Part shown: positions 43,241 to 52,827 of the stretch, one piece after another
How positions within the stretch are numbered: position 1 is the stretch's first letter
Layout of the letters: every line of letters begins with the position of its first letter
Notes under the pieces: model-generated
The model's database searches: none
What the model was told of the DNA's origin: nothing
What the model saw: the letters and a program-made list of their open reading frames with translations, nothing else
Source: Anaeromassilibacillus senegalensis
GTDB taxonomy: Bacteria > Bacillota > Clostridia > Oscillospirales > Acutalibacteraceae
Assembly (NCBI RefSeq): GCF_001261775.1
Contig: NZ_LN868538.1
Location: 310,001 to 374,000, forward strand
Direction: 5' to 3'
DNA: 64,000 bases
Program-made: the position numbers and the translations under genes

Positions 43241-43461
43241 GTTTAGAATCTCGAGCGAGGCTTTAGCCTCAAGCGAGCGTCCCGACAGGAGGTCCTCTTT
43301 CTGAGAAAAGCGAGTGGGAACGAGTGATATCGTTCTTTGTAGACCCTATATGCTGCCGCACAGACTTCTAGGGCCATTGCAGTTTGTATCCTGCAACGGC
43401 CCCATCGCTTTTATTCTCCCAAAATTTTGCGCAGAACATGCATCTATGATACATATTCTTC
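43241..43461. other. Intergenic sequence with hairpins, no gene
   Basis: Contains GAGGCTTTAGCCTC (about 43258-43271) and a larger hairpin GGGCC.TTGCAG/CTGCAA.GGCCC at 43371-43402 followed by ATCGCTTTTATT. It could be a weak plus-strand terminator, but no plus-strand gene precedes it. Confidence 0.4.
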
Positions 43462-43680
43462 TTATTTCCACAGGCCGTCCTGCAACTTTTTCACCTTGGA
43501 ACGGCGCGCCGCTGTCTTCTCTTCGTTGACCCGGATGGTTCCTTCGTCGTCGATTTCCAGAACCGATCCTTCCGCCGCGCCCTGCGGCAGCTCCGACGCC
43601 TCAATGGCAAAGAGCTTCTGCTCCTCGTTTTCACAAATGGCAAACGTACCCTCAAACCGGTCGATGACCAATATCCGCAC
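43462..43680 (-). CDS. DUF3006-family small protein
   Basis: 72 residues starting with GTG (AGGAGG 7 bases upstream). The sequence MRILVIDRFEGTFAICE followed by an SH3-like beta core (VLEIDDEGTIRVNEEK) and a basic tail fits DUF3006. These small proteins commonly follow secreted ComEC-like metallo-beta-lactamase genes, as here (70-base gap). Function unknown. Confidence 0.8.
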   Translation of the reverse strand: MRILVIDRFEGTFAICENEEQKLFAIEASELPQGAAEGSVLEIDDEGTIRVNEEKTAARRSKVKKLQDGLWK

Positions 43681-43750
43681 AGGAAATTCCTCCTTTTTGT
43701 TTCACTTTCTCTAATCATATCGGAAATTGCGCCGGGATGCAAGAGGCGCT

Positions 43751-44668
43751 TCAGCGTTCCGTCAAGAGCCGCACTTCTTTCCCGTCGCTCAGGAACAGCA
43801 GCGTACCGCTGACATCCGTGCGGCACACCTCTGTTCCCGCCGCTTGCAGGCGGCGCAATACCTTCACTCTCGGCAAATTATTTCTGTCATTCGCAACGGA
43901 AATGGCTGCAAACCTTGGAGTCACGGCATTCAGCAGCGCTTTGCCTGTGGAGGTCTCACTTCCGTGATGGCCGACCTTCAGTACATCCGCCTTGAGCGTT
44001 CGATTTTGCGCCAGAAGTGCCTCCTCTTCCTCCAGCTCAGCATCTCCCATCAGTAAAAAGAAAGTGTTCTTATACGCAACGTAAAGAATCAAGGAGGCAT
44101 TATTGAGACTTTTCGCTTCAACCTCCGGCTGATAAATGGTAACGCTCGCTTTTCCCAGCGAAAATGACTGCCCATCTGCCGCATAGACCGGCTCCATCTC
44201 CTTTTGGGCCAGCGCGTTTTTCACCGCGCGGAATTCCTCCGTATCCGGCAGCAGGGAATCGGGGAGCCTTGGGCAAAGATAGGTTCCCACGGAAAAGTCC
44301 TTCAGCACTTCCGCCAGGCCGCCGATGTGGTCGGCGTCCGGGTGGGTGTTAACCACATACCGCAGGGAGTCCCAGCCGCGCCGACGAAGGTAACGGATAA
44401 CCTCTTCCCCGCGGTCCGCCGTACCGCCGTCCACCAGCATTGCTTCCCCGCCGCATTCCAGCAGCAGACTGTCCGCCTTGCCTACTTCCAATACATGCAG
44501 AGAGAATGGCATATCATCCGCGGCATCGGAAAAATCGTTTAAACTAAAAAATTTGCCCAGCCTGTGCCAGCTCCCCGCTGAAGCCGGAATACATGCGCAG
44601 GCCAGCACCAACACGGCAAGGAGGATCATCCCGGGCCGCAGCGCGTTTTTCTGCAAATCTCCGTGCAT
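43751..44668 (-). CDS. Exported ComEC-like metallo-beta-lactamase-fold hydrolase
   Basis: 305 residues. A leader helix (MILLAVLVLACACIPASAG) is followed by an MBL domain like the C-terminus of ComEC: LHVLEVGKADSLLLECGG, metal motif VVNTHPDADHIGGLAEV, FLLMGDAELEEEEAL, and VLKVGHHGSETSTGKALL. An exported nuclease or phosphodiesterase is likely. It follows the YgiQ stop by one base and has a weak ribosome site, so coupling is probable. Confidence 0.85.
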   Translation of the reverse strand: MHGDLQKNALRPGMILLAVLVLACACIPASAGSWHRLGKFFSLNDFSDAADDMPFSLHVLEVGKADSLLLECGGEAMLVDGGTADRGEEVIRYLRRRGWDSLRYVVNTHPDADHIGGLAEVLKDFSVGTYLCPRLPDSLLPDTEEFRAVKNALAQKEMEPVYAADGQSFSLGKASVTIYQPEVEAKSLNNASLILYVAYKNTFFLLMGDAELEEEEALLAQNRTLKADVLKVGHHGSETSTGKALLNAVTPRFAAISVANDRNNLPRVKVLRRLQAAGTEVCRTDVSGTLLFLSDGKEVRLLTER

Positions 44669-44669
44669 A

Positions 44670-46547
44670 TTATTTTCTCTTTCTGACGGCGGGCTTGCCG
44701 CGTTTCTGCGGCTTCCTCTGGCGGTTTCTGTCCGGTACTTCTCTTTTTATGCCGGGAATTGTTCCCCACACCAGGCAGTTTTCGCCCTTACCGATCAGGT
44801 CCGTGCGGCCCGCCAGCTTCAGCGCCTCGATCACCAGCGGCTTGTTCTTCGGAATAAAATACTGCATCAGCGCGCGCTGCATTGCCTTTTCTTTGTTGTC
44901 GCGCGGCACATAGACCTCCTTCATCGTGTACGGGTCCAATCCCGTATAAAACATGCAGGTTGAAATGGTGCCGGGCGTCGGGTAAAAATCCTGCACCTGC
45001 TCCGGATGCAGGTGGTTTTTCTTGATGAACAGCGCCAGTTCCACCGCGTCCTGCAAGGTACTGCCTGGATGAGAGGACATCAGGTATGGCACCAGGTACT
45101 GTTCCTTGCCAACTTCCTTGGTCAGCTTGAAAAAGCGCTTCTGGAACGCGAGGTATATTTCGATATGCGGCTTGCCCATACAGTCCAGCACGCGTGCGGT
45201 GCAGTGCTCCGGCGCGACCTTCAGCTGCCCGCTGACATGATGCTCCACCAGCTCCCGGAAAAAAGAATCGTCCTTTTCCTCCATCAGGTAATCAAACCGA
45301 ATCCCGGAGCGGATAAACACTTTCTTTACCTTGGGGAGAGCGCGCAGTTTGCGCAGCATGTCCAGATATTCGCTGTGGTCCACCTGTAAAGCCGGGCACG
45401 ACTTCGGCGCCAGACATTTTTTGCCCGGACAAAGTCCTTGCGTTTCCTGCTTTTTGCAGGACGGCTGGCGGAAGTTTGCTGTCGGGCCGCCCACGTCGTG
45501 GATATACCCCTTGAAATGTGGGTTCGCTGTCAGAAGCTTTGCCTCGCGCAGGACAGATTCCTCACTGCGCACGGTGACCGCGCGCCCCTGATGGAACGCA
45601 ATGGAGCAGAAATTACACGCTCCAAAACAGCCGCGGTTATGTGTGATGGAAAATTCCACCTCCTGAATCGCGGGAACACCGCCCAGCTTTTCATAGCTGG
45701 GATGATACGTCCGCTCATAGGGCAGCTCATATACCGCATCCAGCTCCTCCTGTGTCAGCGGCGCCATCGGCGGATTCTGAACCAATATTCGGTCCCCGTG
45801 GCGCTGGATCACCCTTTTTCCGCGCACCGCGTCCTGCTCATCCTGCTGTTTCCGGCAGGAGACCGCGTACTCCCGTTTATTTGTACTGACCTGCTCAAAG
45901 GAGGGGCATTCCACCGCCGGGCCGGGCCGGTATTCTCTGGTGGGAACCAGATAGCAGGTGCCGCGCACATCGGTGATGTTTTGGATTGGCTCTCCATCCA
46001 GCAAGCGCCCGGCAATCTCAACCGCCTGTTTTTCTCCCATTCCATAGGAGAGCAGGTCCGCGCCGGACTCCGCCAGAATCGAAGGGCGCACCCGGTCGTC
46101 CCAATAGTCATAGTGGGCAAACCGGCGAAGGGACGCCTCCAGCCCGGCGATGATCACCGGTGTATCCGGATACAACGTCTTCAGCTTCTGCGTATAAACG
46201 ATGGTCGCGCGGTCCGGGCGCAGGCCTGGCTTGCTTCCCGGCGAGTACGCATCCGTTTTCCGGCGGTTTTTGGCAACGGTGTAATGCGCAACCATGGAAT
46301 CGATATTCCCGGCATTGACCAGGAACGCCAGCTTCGGCATGCCAAAGCGGCGGAAATCCTCGTCCGTGCGCCAGTCGGGCTGGGATAGAATCGCCACACG
46401 GTATCCATAGCTTTCCAGCACACGCGAAATGATCGCCGTGCCAAAGGTTGGGTGGTCGACATAGGCGTCGCCCGTCACCAGTACAAAATCTGGCGCGTCC
46501 CAGCCGCGCTGCTCCATCTCTTCTTTTGTGATCGGTAAAAAAGCCAT
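44670..46547 (-). CDS. YgiQ-family radical SAM protein
   Basis: 625 residues with the [4Fe-4S]/SAM motif CFGACNFC at about residues 315-322 in HNRGCFGACNFCSIAFHQGR, preceded by the YgiQ N-terminal domain (TGDAYVDHPTFGTAIISRVL, GLEASLRRFAHYDYWDD). A Cys-rich stretch around CPGKKCLAPKSCPAL may hold another cluster. The tail is strongly basic (RQRKPQKRGKPAVRKRK), pointing to RNA or nucleic-acid contact. The reaction is not known for the family. AGGGGAATC precedes the ATG. Confidence 0.9.
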   Translation of the reverse strand: MAFLPITKEEMEQRGWDAPDFVLVTGDAYVDHPTFGTAIISRVLESYGYRVAILSQPDWRTDEDFRRFGMPKLAFLVNAGNIDSMVAHYTVAKNRRKTDAYSPGSKPGLRPDRATIVYTQKLKTLYPDTPVIIAGLEASLRRFAHYDYWDDRVRPSILAESGADLLSYGMGEKQAVEIAGRLLDGEPIQNITDVRGTCYLVPTREYRPGPAVECPSFEQVSTNKREYAVSCRKQQDEQDAVRGKRVIQRHGDRILVQNPPMAPLTQEELDAVYELPYERTYHPSYEKLGGVPAIQEVEFSITHNRGCFGACNFCSIAFHQGRAVTVRSEESVLREAKLLTANPHFKGYIHDVGGPTANFRQPSCKKQETQGLCPGKKCLAPKSCPALQVDHSEYLDMLRKLRALPKVKKVFIRSGIRFDYLMEEKDDSFFRELVEHHVSGQLKVAPEHCTARVLDCMGKPHIEIYLAFQKRFFKLTKEVGKEQYLVPYLMSSHPGSTLQDAVELALFIKKNHLHPEQVQDFYPTPGTISTCMFYTGLDPYTMKEVYVPRDNKEKAMQRALMQYFIPKNKPLVIEALKLAGRTDLIGKGENCLVWGTIPGIKREVPDRNRQRKPQKRGKPAVRKRK

Positions 46548-46576
46548 ATTGATTCCCCTGTTATAAAATAGGAGGT

Positions 46577-46694
46577 TGTATCACCGCAGAATGCATATGC
46601 AAAGATTGGCTAAAGACAATTCTCCCCCGCCTTTGACGGGGGAGAACCACTCTTATTCAGCCGAAATTTCACGCAAGCCGTGCATTATGATACA
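46577..46694. repeat. MITE-like inverted-repeat element, copy B (repeat family 2)
   Basis: 118 bp bounded by TGTATCA/TGATACA, with an inner hairpin TCTCCCCCGCC/GGGGGAGA followed by ACCACTCTTAT and GCAAGCCGTGCATTATGATACAG at the right end. The order of parts matches copy A at 32822, but the arms have diverged. It fills the gap between ygiQ and ftsK. Confidence 0.7.
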
Positions 46695-46713
46695 GGCTCC
46701 GGTTATTTGAAAA

Positions 46714-49317
46714 CTAGCCCTGCTGGCTGTTTTGCTCATCGTTGACGCGCATGCTCATCTCCAGCCATTGCTGATAGGTGATCAGAACCTGTCGCGGCTT
46801 GCTGCCTTCGTGCGGACCAACAATGCCCATCTGCTCCATCTCATCGATCAACCTGCCCGCGCGGGCATAGCCCAGACGAAGGCGGCGCTGCAAAAGGGAT
46901 GTGGACGCCTGACCGGCCTCCACCACACATTTGATCGCCTCCTGCATCATCGGGTCGGTGTCAGAGGGATCCGTATCCGCGCCGTTGCTGCTCTTTTCGG
47001 CCACGGCGTTCTTTTCGATCTCCTCCACAATGCCCTGGTCGTAGCCCGGCTCCTGCGATTTCTTTACAAAATTAACGACGCTTTCAATCTCGCTGTCGCT
47101 GACAAAGCAGCCCTGAATACGGATCGGTTTGGGTGAACCCACCGGAGAAAACAGCATGTCGCCGCGTCCCAGCAGTTTTTCCGCGCCGCCCATATCGAGA
47201 ATCGTGCGGGAATCCACCTGGGATGAAACCGCAAACGCAATGCGGCTGGGGATGTTGGCCTTGATAATGCCTGTAATGACGTCCACGGAGGGACGCTGCG
47301 TCGCAATGACCAGATGCATACCGGCGGCACGCGCCATCTGCGCCAGACGACAAATGGAATCCTCCACCTCGTTCGGCGCGGCCATCATCAGATCCGCCAA
47401 CTCGTCGATGATAATGACGATCTGCGGCATGTGCTGCATCGGCTGCCCATCCTCCGTCTGGTAATTGCAGGAGGACGCCAACCGGTTATACGCCGCCAGA
47501 TCGCGCACATTGTTTTCCGCAAAAATTTTATAGCGTTTGAGCATTTCCGTCACGGCCCAACTCAGCGCGCCCGCCGCTTTGCGCGGATCGGTCACCACCG
47601 GGACCAGCAATTGCGGGATGCCGTTGTAAATTCCCAGTTCCACGACCTTCGGATCGATCATCAAAAAGCGGACCTCGTCCGGCGTGGATTTGTACAGCAG
47701 ACTGACAATTAAAGAGTTGATACAGACCGATTTACCGGAACCGGTGGAACCGGCAATCAGCAGATGGGGCATCTTCGCCAGATCTGCCGTGGCAATCGCA
47801 CCCGCAATGTCGCGGCCCAGCACGACGGTCAGGCGGCTTTTGCTGGTGGCAAACGCATTGGATTCGATCAGCTCGCGCATACGCACCACGCTGACCTTCT
47901 GGTTCGGCACCTCAATCCCCACGGCGGCCTTACCCGGAATCGGCGCTTCGATCCGCACGCCGGAAGCCGCAAGATTCATCGCGATGTCGTCCGCCAGATT
48001 GGTGATCTTGCTGATTTTAACGCCCGACGCGGGCTGCAGCTCGTAGCGGGTGACCGCCGGGCCACGGGATATATCCAGAATTTTCGTCTGCACGCCGAAG
48101 CTCTTGAGCGCTTCGACCAGACGCTTTCCGTTCGTCTGCAATTCATTTGCAATTTCCGACTCATCCACCGCCTTGGAAACCTCCAGCATGGAGGCGGGCG
48201 GGAAATGATAATCCCCGTCCATCGGCGGCTCGTCCAGCATGGTGAGCTGAATTTCCGGAGCGGGTTTGACTGGTTCCGGCGGCTTTTTCTCCGTCATTTT
48301 GCGGATAAACGCGGCGGCGGCCTCTGTGGAACCAGAGGGGTCCTTGACCGGCTCCACCGCCGATTCCGTCGGCTGCAATCCGATCGGTTTGCTGAGCGCT
48401 TCTGCGGTTTCTACCGGATCCGGTTTCGGCTTCTCTTTATTGAGCACCGGGTCCGGTGTGCTGAAGACCTTCTCCAGCTTTTCCAGCTTCTCATTTTTAA
48501 CCGGCTTTGCCGACTTCACCGGATGTGCGGGCAGCTTGTTTTCGTCCTCCGCGTCCAGCGCGATGTCGATGGAATCCTGCCGGTTCCGCTCCATCTGCCA
48601 GCGCTCCCGCGCCTCGCCGATGTTGCTGGCAACCGCCTCCGCCGGCTTGGTCACCGCACGGAACAACTGCACCAGACTGGTGCCGGTTAAAATCATAACC
48701 GCCACAAACAGGAGCAGAATAATGACAATCCGCGCGCCGACGCTCCCCAGCGCCGCCACCAGAGGAATGCCGATCAACCCGCTGACCAGTCCCGCGCCGC
48801 TGCGGGAAATGCCCTCGCCGTACAGGCTTCCCAGCTCCTGGAAGTAGGACACGCCCACGGCGGAATGCTCTGCAAAGATATAGAAAGCGGCGCACACCAG
48901 CACAATGATGCCCACCATCAGGCCAACCCGGCCCCGCGTCCGGCTGCTCTTTCGCTCAAAGGCCGTGACAACCGATATGTACAGCAGCAGCACCGGCCAC
49001 AGGATGGAACAGGTGCCAAACAGGCCCATCAGAACGCTGTGCAGCCAGAACCAGACATGGTCGCCTTCAATCAACACCAGGCACGCCATGAATATGGACA
49101 GGGCAAACAGCAAAATTGCGACGATCTGGTTGCGCTGCTTTGCCTCCTCCGCGCGTTTCGCCTCCCGCTCCTCTTTGGTGAGCTTCGGTTCCTGCACGCG
49201 CCGGTTTGCGGCGCGCTGTTTTTCCGCCTGGCGGCGAGTCTTTGGATCGGGCGCCGCTCGTTTGGGAGGGGCCTTCTTTTTGGGGCTTTGCGTTTGTTTT
49301 TCGTATTTTCCAGCCAC
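46714..49317 (-). CDS. ftsK: FtsK/SpoIIIE-family DNA translocase
   Basis: 867 residues. A basic N-terminus, four membrane helices (residues about 65-190), a Pro/Glu-rich linker (about 240-380), then the RecA-like motor with Walker [20 protein letters not shown] and Walker [14 protein letters not shown], and a C-terminal gamma winged helix ([23 protein letters not shown]) that reads orientation motifs. It pumps chromosome DNA through the division or sporulation septum. The start is set at GTG 49317 (AGGTG 5 bases upstream); the TTG frame from 49371 lacks a site. Confidence 0.93.
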   Translation of the reverse strand: MAGKYEKQTQSPKKKAPPKRAAPDPKTRRQAEKQRAANRRVQEPKLTKEEREAKRAEEAKQRNQIVAILLFALSIFMACLVLIEGDHVWFWLHSVLMGLFGTCSILWPVLLLYISVVTAFERKSSRTRGRVGLMVGIIVLVCAAFYIFAEHSAVGVSYFQELGSLYGEGISRSGAGLVSGLIGIPLVAALGSVGARIVIILLLFVAVMILTGTSLVQLFRAVTKPAEAVASNIGEARERWQMERNRQDSIDIALDAEDENKLPAHPVKSAKPVKNEKLEKLEKVFSTPDPVLNKEKPKPDPVETAEALSKPIGLQPTESAVEPVKDPSGSTEAAAAFIRKMTEKKPPEPVKPAPEIQLTMLDEPPMDGDYHFPPASMLEVSKAVDESEIANELQTNGKRLVEALKSFGVQTKILDISRGPAVTRYELQPASGVKISKITNLADDIAMNLAASGVRIEAPIPGKAAVGIEVPNQKVSVVRMRELIESNAFATSKSRLTVVLGRDIAGAIATADLAKMPHLLIAGSTGSGKSVCINSLIVSLLYKSTPDEVRFLMIDPKVVELGIYNGIPQLLVPVVTDPRKAAGALSWAVTEMLKRYKIFAENNVRDLAAYNRLASSCNYQTEDGQPMQHMPQIVIIIDELADLMMAAPNEVEDSICRLAQMARAAGMHLVIATQRPSVDVITGIIKANIPSRIAFAVSSQVDSRTILDMGGAEKLLGRGDMLFSPVGSPKPIRIQGCFVSDSEIESVVNFVKKSQEPGYDQGIVEEIEKNAVAEKSSNGADTDPSDTDPMMQEAIKCVVEAGQASTSLLQRRLRLGYARAGRLIDEMEQMGIVGPHEGSKPRQVLITYQQWLEMSMRVNDEQNSQQG

Positions 49318-49378
49318 TTTATCACCTGATTTCAAGCGGTAAACGCTTGTATAAATTTTTAAAGTCTGCAAATTATGT

Positions 49379-49400
49379 AAAAGCGCGGCGAACCGCGCTT
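49379..49400 (-). terminator. Terminator of the tepA-like gene
   Basis: AAGCGCGG-TTCG-CCGCGCTT followed by TTACAT on the minus strand. Confidence 0.65.
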
Positions 49401-49433
49401 ATCAACTCTTTCATTCCGCCGCAAAGCTATATT

Positions 49434-50255
49434 TTACGCTTTCTTGCCGGTTTTCTTTGTCGATTTGGCGGGCTTCTTTGCCGCCTTCTTATCCTTGTCG
49501 ATCATCTTATACAGGCAGTCGATCGCATCGGACAGGCTGCCCAGCGAATCGATCAGCCCTTCCCGCACAGCATCCGGGCCGTCCAGCACGGTGCCGACAT
49601 CCATCACAAGTTCTTCCGTGTTCATCGCCAGGTCGTAAAACCGCTGTGGTGTGATGTGGGAATTGTCCGTGACAAACTGTGTGATCCGCTCCTGCATGCG
49701 CTGGAAATACTCCAGCGTCTGCGGCACACCGAGCATCAGGCCGTTCATACGTACCGGATGAATGGTCATGGTCGCGCTTGACGCGATGAACGAATGCTTG
49801 GCCGCGACCGCAAGCGGCACACCGATGGAATGTCCGCCGCCCAGCACCAGGGAAACCGTGGGCTTTTTCATTCCGGCCACCAGCTCCGCGAGTGCAAGGC
49901 CCGCCTCCACATCGCCGCCCACCGTATTCAGGATGATCAGAAGGCCGTCAATGCGCGGCTCTTCCTCAATTGCCACCAGCTGCGGGATCACATGTTCGTA
50001 TTTTGTGGTCTTGTTCTGTGACGGCAAAACGTTATGTCCTTCGATTTGCCCGATGATGGTCAGGCAGTGGATCATATGGCGCCCGTCGCCCGTAATAACC
50101 GAGCCGGTGTCGACAATCTGTTCCGTTTGCCGCCGCTCTTCGTCGCGCGCGTCGTTTTGCTCTTTATTTTCTCCGCTATCATTGCTGTCATTATTGCTCG
50201 CCGGCGGGACGATAGAATACCGCGCGGCACGCATGGCAGAATACATTTTGTCCAA
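49434..50255 (-). CDS. ClpP-like membrane-associated serine protease (TepA-type)
   Basis: 273 residues of the ClpP fold. The nucleophile Ser lies in LVLGGGHSIGVPLAV and the His in ATMTIHPVRMNGLML; ILNTVGGDVEAGLALAEL is the conserved strand-turn. The N-terminal 50 residues are polar and Asp/Asn-rich, and the C-terminus is Lys-rich. TepA relatives degrade signal peptides or translocation intermediates. The start is a TTG at 50255 with AGGAGG 8 bases upstream; the GTG at 50264 overlaps the ribosome site. Confidence 0.85.
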   Translation of the reverse strand: MDKMYSAMRAARYSIVPPASNNDSNDSGENKEQNDARDEERRQTEQIVDTGSVITGDGRHMIHCLTIIGQIEGHNVLPSQNKTTKYEHVIPQLVAIEEEPRIDGLLIILNTVGGDVEAGLALAELVAGMKKPTVSLVLGGGHSIGVPLAVAAKHSFIASSATMTIHPVRMNGLMLGVPQTLEYFQRMQERITQFVTDNSHITPQRFYDLAMNTEELVMDVGTVLDGPDAVREGLIDSLGSLSDAIDCLYKMIDKDKKAAKKPAKSTKKTGKKA

Positions 50256-50379
50256 ATTTGCCACCTCCTACCGCATTAGTGTGCCGGGGAAACCGCCGTT
50301 CATACGCGGCTCCGGCACAAAAATTGCCATACAGGCGCAAGTTTGTTCTGTTTGCATTTATTATACCATAAAGAGGTGA

Positions 50380-50675
50380 AGCCTTCATCATATCGGAACA
50401 ATGTTCGCCCAATCGTCAAAATCTCTGATTTTGGTAACGCCGTGCGGTTATTCAATCATGCCCTTTATGCAGAACGGTTCGCATCGCGCAGCAATTTAAC
50501 AAACTGTTTTCAGCTGGCATGATTCAATGTTCTCTCAGCCGTCGGAAGCTCTGCTTTTGGTCACGGCGTGAGGTTATTATTCCATTAAAGAGACACAGTC
50601 TCTATCACAACGGAACAATGTTCGCCCAGGCGTCAAAATCTCTGATTTTGGTAACGCCGTGCGGTTATTATACCA
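50380..50675. repeat. Cluster of three family 1 hairpins upstream of the aconitase gene
   Basis: Hairpins start at about 50403 (GTTCGCCCAATCGTC), 50530 (TTCTCTCAGCCGTC) and 50620 (GTTCGCCCAGGCGTC), each ending in a GTG(A/C)GGTTATT run. Their arms differ but mostly stay complementary. The small insert AAAGAGAC.ACA.GTCTCTATCACAAC (50586-50609) resembles the pyrC leader hairpin at 16026-16049. The gap 50256-50866 holds these repeats and the aconitase promoter, no gene. Confidence 0.8.
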
Positions 50676-50765
50676 TCATTTACAGTGTCCATCAAGTGTG
50701 CAGCAAACGGCTGTTTTTCCTGCACAGAATCCGTTCCTTCCGCACCGACAATTCCTGTGAATATA

Positions 50766-50794
50766 TTGACAATCTGATCAAATTGACCGATAAT
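50766..50794 (+). promoter_or_regulatory. Promoter of the aconitase gene
   Basis: TTGACA (50766-50771), 17 bp, GATAAT (50789-50794), about 70 bases before the start codon. Confidence 0.65.
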
Positions 50795-50866
50795 AGGAAT
50801 AATAAAAATCTGATTAGAACGATAAGGATCGGAAATCGGACAAGAATGAATGGAGGAACGATCAGT

Positions 50867-52801
50867 ATGGGATTGACTTTAGCGCAAAAGATCATCAAAA
50901 ACCATCTCGTCAGCGGTGAAATGACCGTTGGCAGCGATATCGGCCTGAAAATTGATCAGACCCTGACCCAGGACGCCACCGGCACAATGGCTTACCTGGA
51001 ATTTGAAGCGATGGGCGTACCGCGCGTCAAAACGGAACGCAGCGTCGCATACATCGACCACAACACCCTGCAGACAGGCTTTGAGAACGCGGACGACCAC
51101 CGCTTTATCCAGAGCGTTGCCAAAAAACACGGCATTTGGTTCTCCCGCCCCGGCAACGGCATCTGCCACCAGGTACATTTGGAGCGCTTTGGCATTCCGG
51201 GCAAAACGCTGATCGGTTCCGACAGCCATACGCCTACCGGCGGCGGACTTGGCATGCTTGCGATGGGCGCAGGCGGACTGGACGTGGCGGTCGCGATGGG
51301 TGGCGGCGCGTACTACATCACCATGCCGAAAATGCTGCGTGTCAACCTGACCGGCAAGCTCTCCCCCTGGGTTTCCGCGAAGGACGTCATTTTAAAGGTT
51401 TTGCAGATTCTCTCCGTCAAGGGCGGTGTGGGCAAAATCGTAGAATACGCGGGCGAGGGCGTTAAAAGCCTGACCGTCCCGGAGCGCGCAACCATTACCA
51501 ACATGGGCGCGGAACTGGGCGCGACCACCTCTATCTTCCCCTCCGACGAAATAACCCTTGACTTCATGAAAGCGCAGGGACGCGAGGCGGACTGGGTGGC
51601 GCTGGCCTCCGATCCGGACGCCGTTTACGACGAAGAAATTGCAATCAATCTCTCCGAACTGGTCCCGATGGCCGCCTGCCCGCACAGCCCGGACAATGTA
51701 AAATCCGTGGACGAGCTGGGTGCAATCAAGGTCGACCAGGTCTGCATCGGCTCCTGCACCAACTCCTCCTATCTGGATTTGATGCGCGTAGCGGCCGTCC
51801 TCAAGGGCAAGACCGTACATTCTGATGTAAGCCTGTCCATTGCGCCGGGCTCCAAGCAGGTTTACAATATGTTGGCGCAGAACGGCGCGCTTGCCGATTT
51901 GATCGGTGCGGGCGCGCGCATTCTGGAATGCGCCTGCGGCCCGTGCATCGGCATGGGCCAGTCCCCGAACTCCAACGGCATTTCCCTGCGCACCTTCAAC
52001 CGCAACTTCGAGGGCCGCTCCGGCACTGCGGACGGACAGGTCTATCTGGTCAGCCCGGAGACCGCGGCAGCTTCCGCCATCACCGGCGTGCTGACCAATC
52101 CGCAGACCCTCGGTGCAGAAGCGCCGGTCGCGCTGCCGGAGAAGTTCCTGATCAACGACAACATGGTGGTCGCTCCCGCGCCGGAGAGCGAGATGGACCA
52201 GGTGGAAGTCCTGCGCGGCCCGAACATCAAGGAATTCCCCACCACGGAGGCGCTGGAGGACACCATCACCGCAAAGGCCCTGCTGAAGGTCGGCGATAAC
52301 ATCACCACCGACCATATCATGCCGGCCGGCGCGAAAATTCTGCCGTACCGCTCCAACATCCCCTACCTGAGCAATTTCTGCTTCGCCGTGTGTGACAAGG
52401 AATTCCCGGCGCGCTGCAAGGAATACGGACAGGGCATTGTGATCGGCGGCACAAACTATGGGCAGGGTTCCTCCCGTGAGCATGCGGCGCTGGTTCCGCT
52501 GTATCTCGGCGTGAAGGCCGTCATCGCCAAGAGCTTTGCGCGCATCCACTGCGCCAACCTGGCAAACGCCGGCATCATCCCGCTGGTCTTTAAAAATGAG
52601 GCTGATTACGATGCGGTGGACCAGATGGACGAGCTCCAGCTGCCGGACATCCGCACCGCCATCGCGGGCAATACCAAAATCATGGTCAAAAATCTGACCA
52701 AGGGCACGGAATTTGAAGCGGAAGCGGTCCTCTCCGACCGCCAGCGCGAAATGGTGCTCGCAGGCGGCCTGCTGAACTATACCAGGGAACAATCCAAATA
52801 A
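50867..52801 (+). CDS. acn: Aconitate hydratase
   Basis: 644 residues of the compact mitochondrial-type aconitase, interconverting citrate and isocitrate. Iron-sulfur ligands are visible in IGSCTNSSYLDL and ACGPCIGMGQSP; SDSHTPTGGGLGMLAMGAGG and the C-terminal swivel region GTNYGQGSSREHAAL (substrate Arg/Ser) are standard. TGGAGG precedes ATG 50867; the longer open frame from 50519 runs through repeats. It is followed 26 bases on by isocitrate dehydrogenase. Homoaconitase-type activity is less likely given that neighbour. Confidence 0.93.
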   Translation: MGLTLAQKIIKNHLVSGEMTVGSDIGLKIDQTLTQDATGTMAYLEFEAMGVPRVKTERSVAYIDHNTLQTGFENADDHRFIQSVAKKHGIWFSRPGNGICHQVHLERFGIPGKTLIGSDSHTPTGGGLGMLAMGAGGLDVAVAMGGGAYYITMPKMLRVNLTGKLSPWVSAKDVILKVLQILSVKGGVGKIVEYAGEGVKSLTVPERATITNMGAELGATTSIFPSDEITLDFMKAQGREADWVALASDPDAVYDEEIAINLSELVPMAACPHSPDNVKSVDELGAIKVDQVCIGSCTNSSYLDLMRVAAVLKGKTVHSDVSLSIAPGSKQVYNMLAQNGALADLIGAGARILECACGPCIGMGQSPNSNGISLRTFNRNFEGRSGTADGQVYLVSPETAAASAITGVLTNPQTLGAEAPVALPEKFLINDNMVVAPAPESEMDQVEVLRGPNIKEFPTTEALEDTITAKALLKVGDNITTDHIMPAGAKILPYRSNIPYLSNFCFAVCDKEFPARCKEYGQGIVIGGTNYGQGSSREHAALVPLYLGVKAVIAKSFARIHCANLANAGIIPLVFKNEADYDAVDQMDELQLPDIRTAIAGNTKIMVKNLTKGTEFEAEAVLSDRQREMVLAGGLLNYTREQSK

Positions 52802-52827
52802 AATAAATCGCTCGGGAGGGACACCCC

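Noticed and set aside
50519..50866. N-terminal extension of the aconitase frame
   Set aside because: It reads through repeat hairpins and the promoter; ATG 50867 has the ribosome site and matches the family start.
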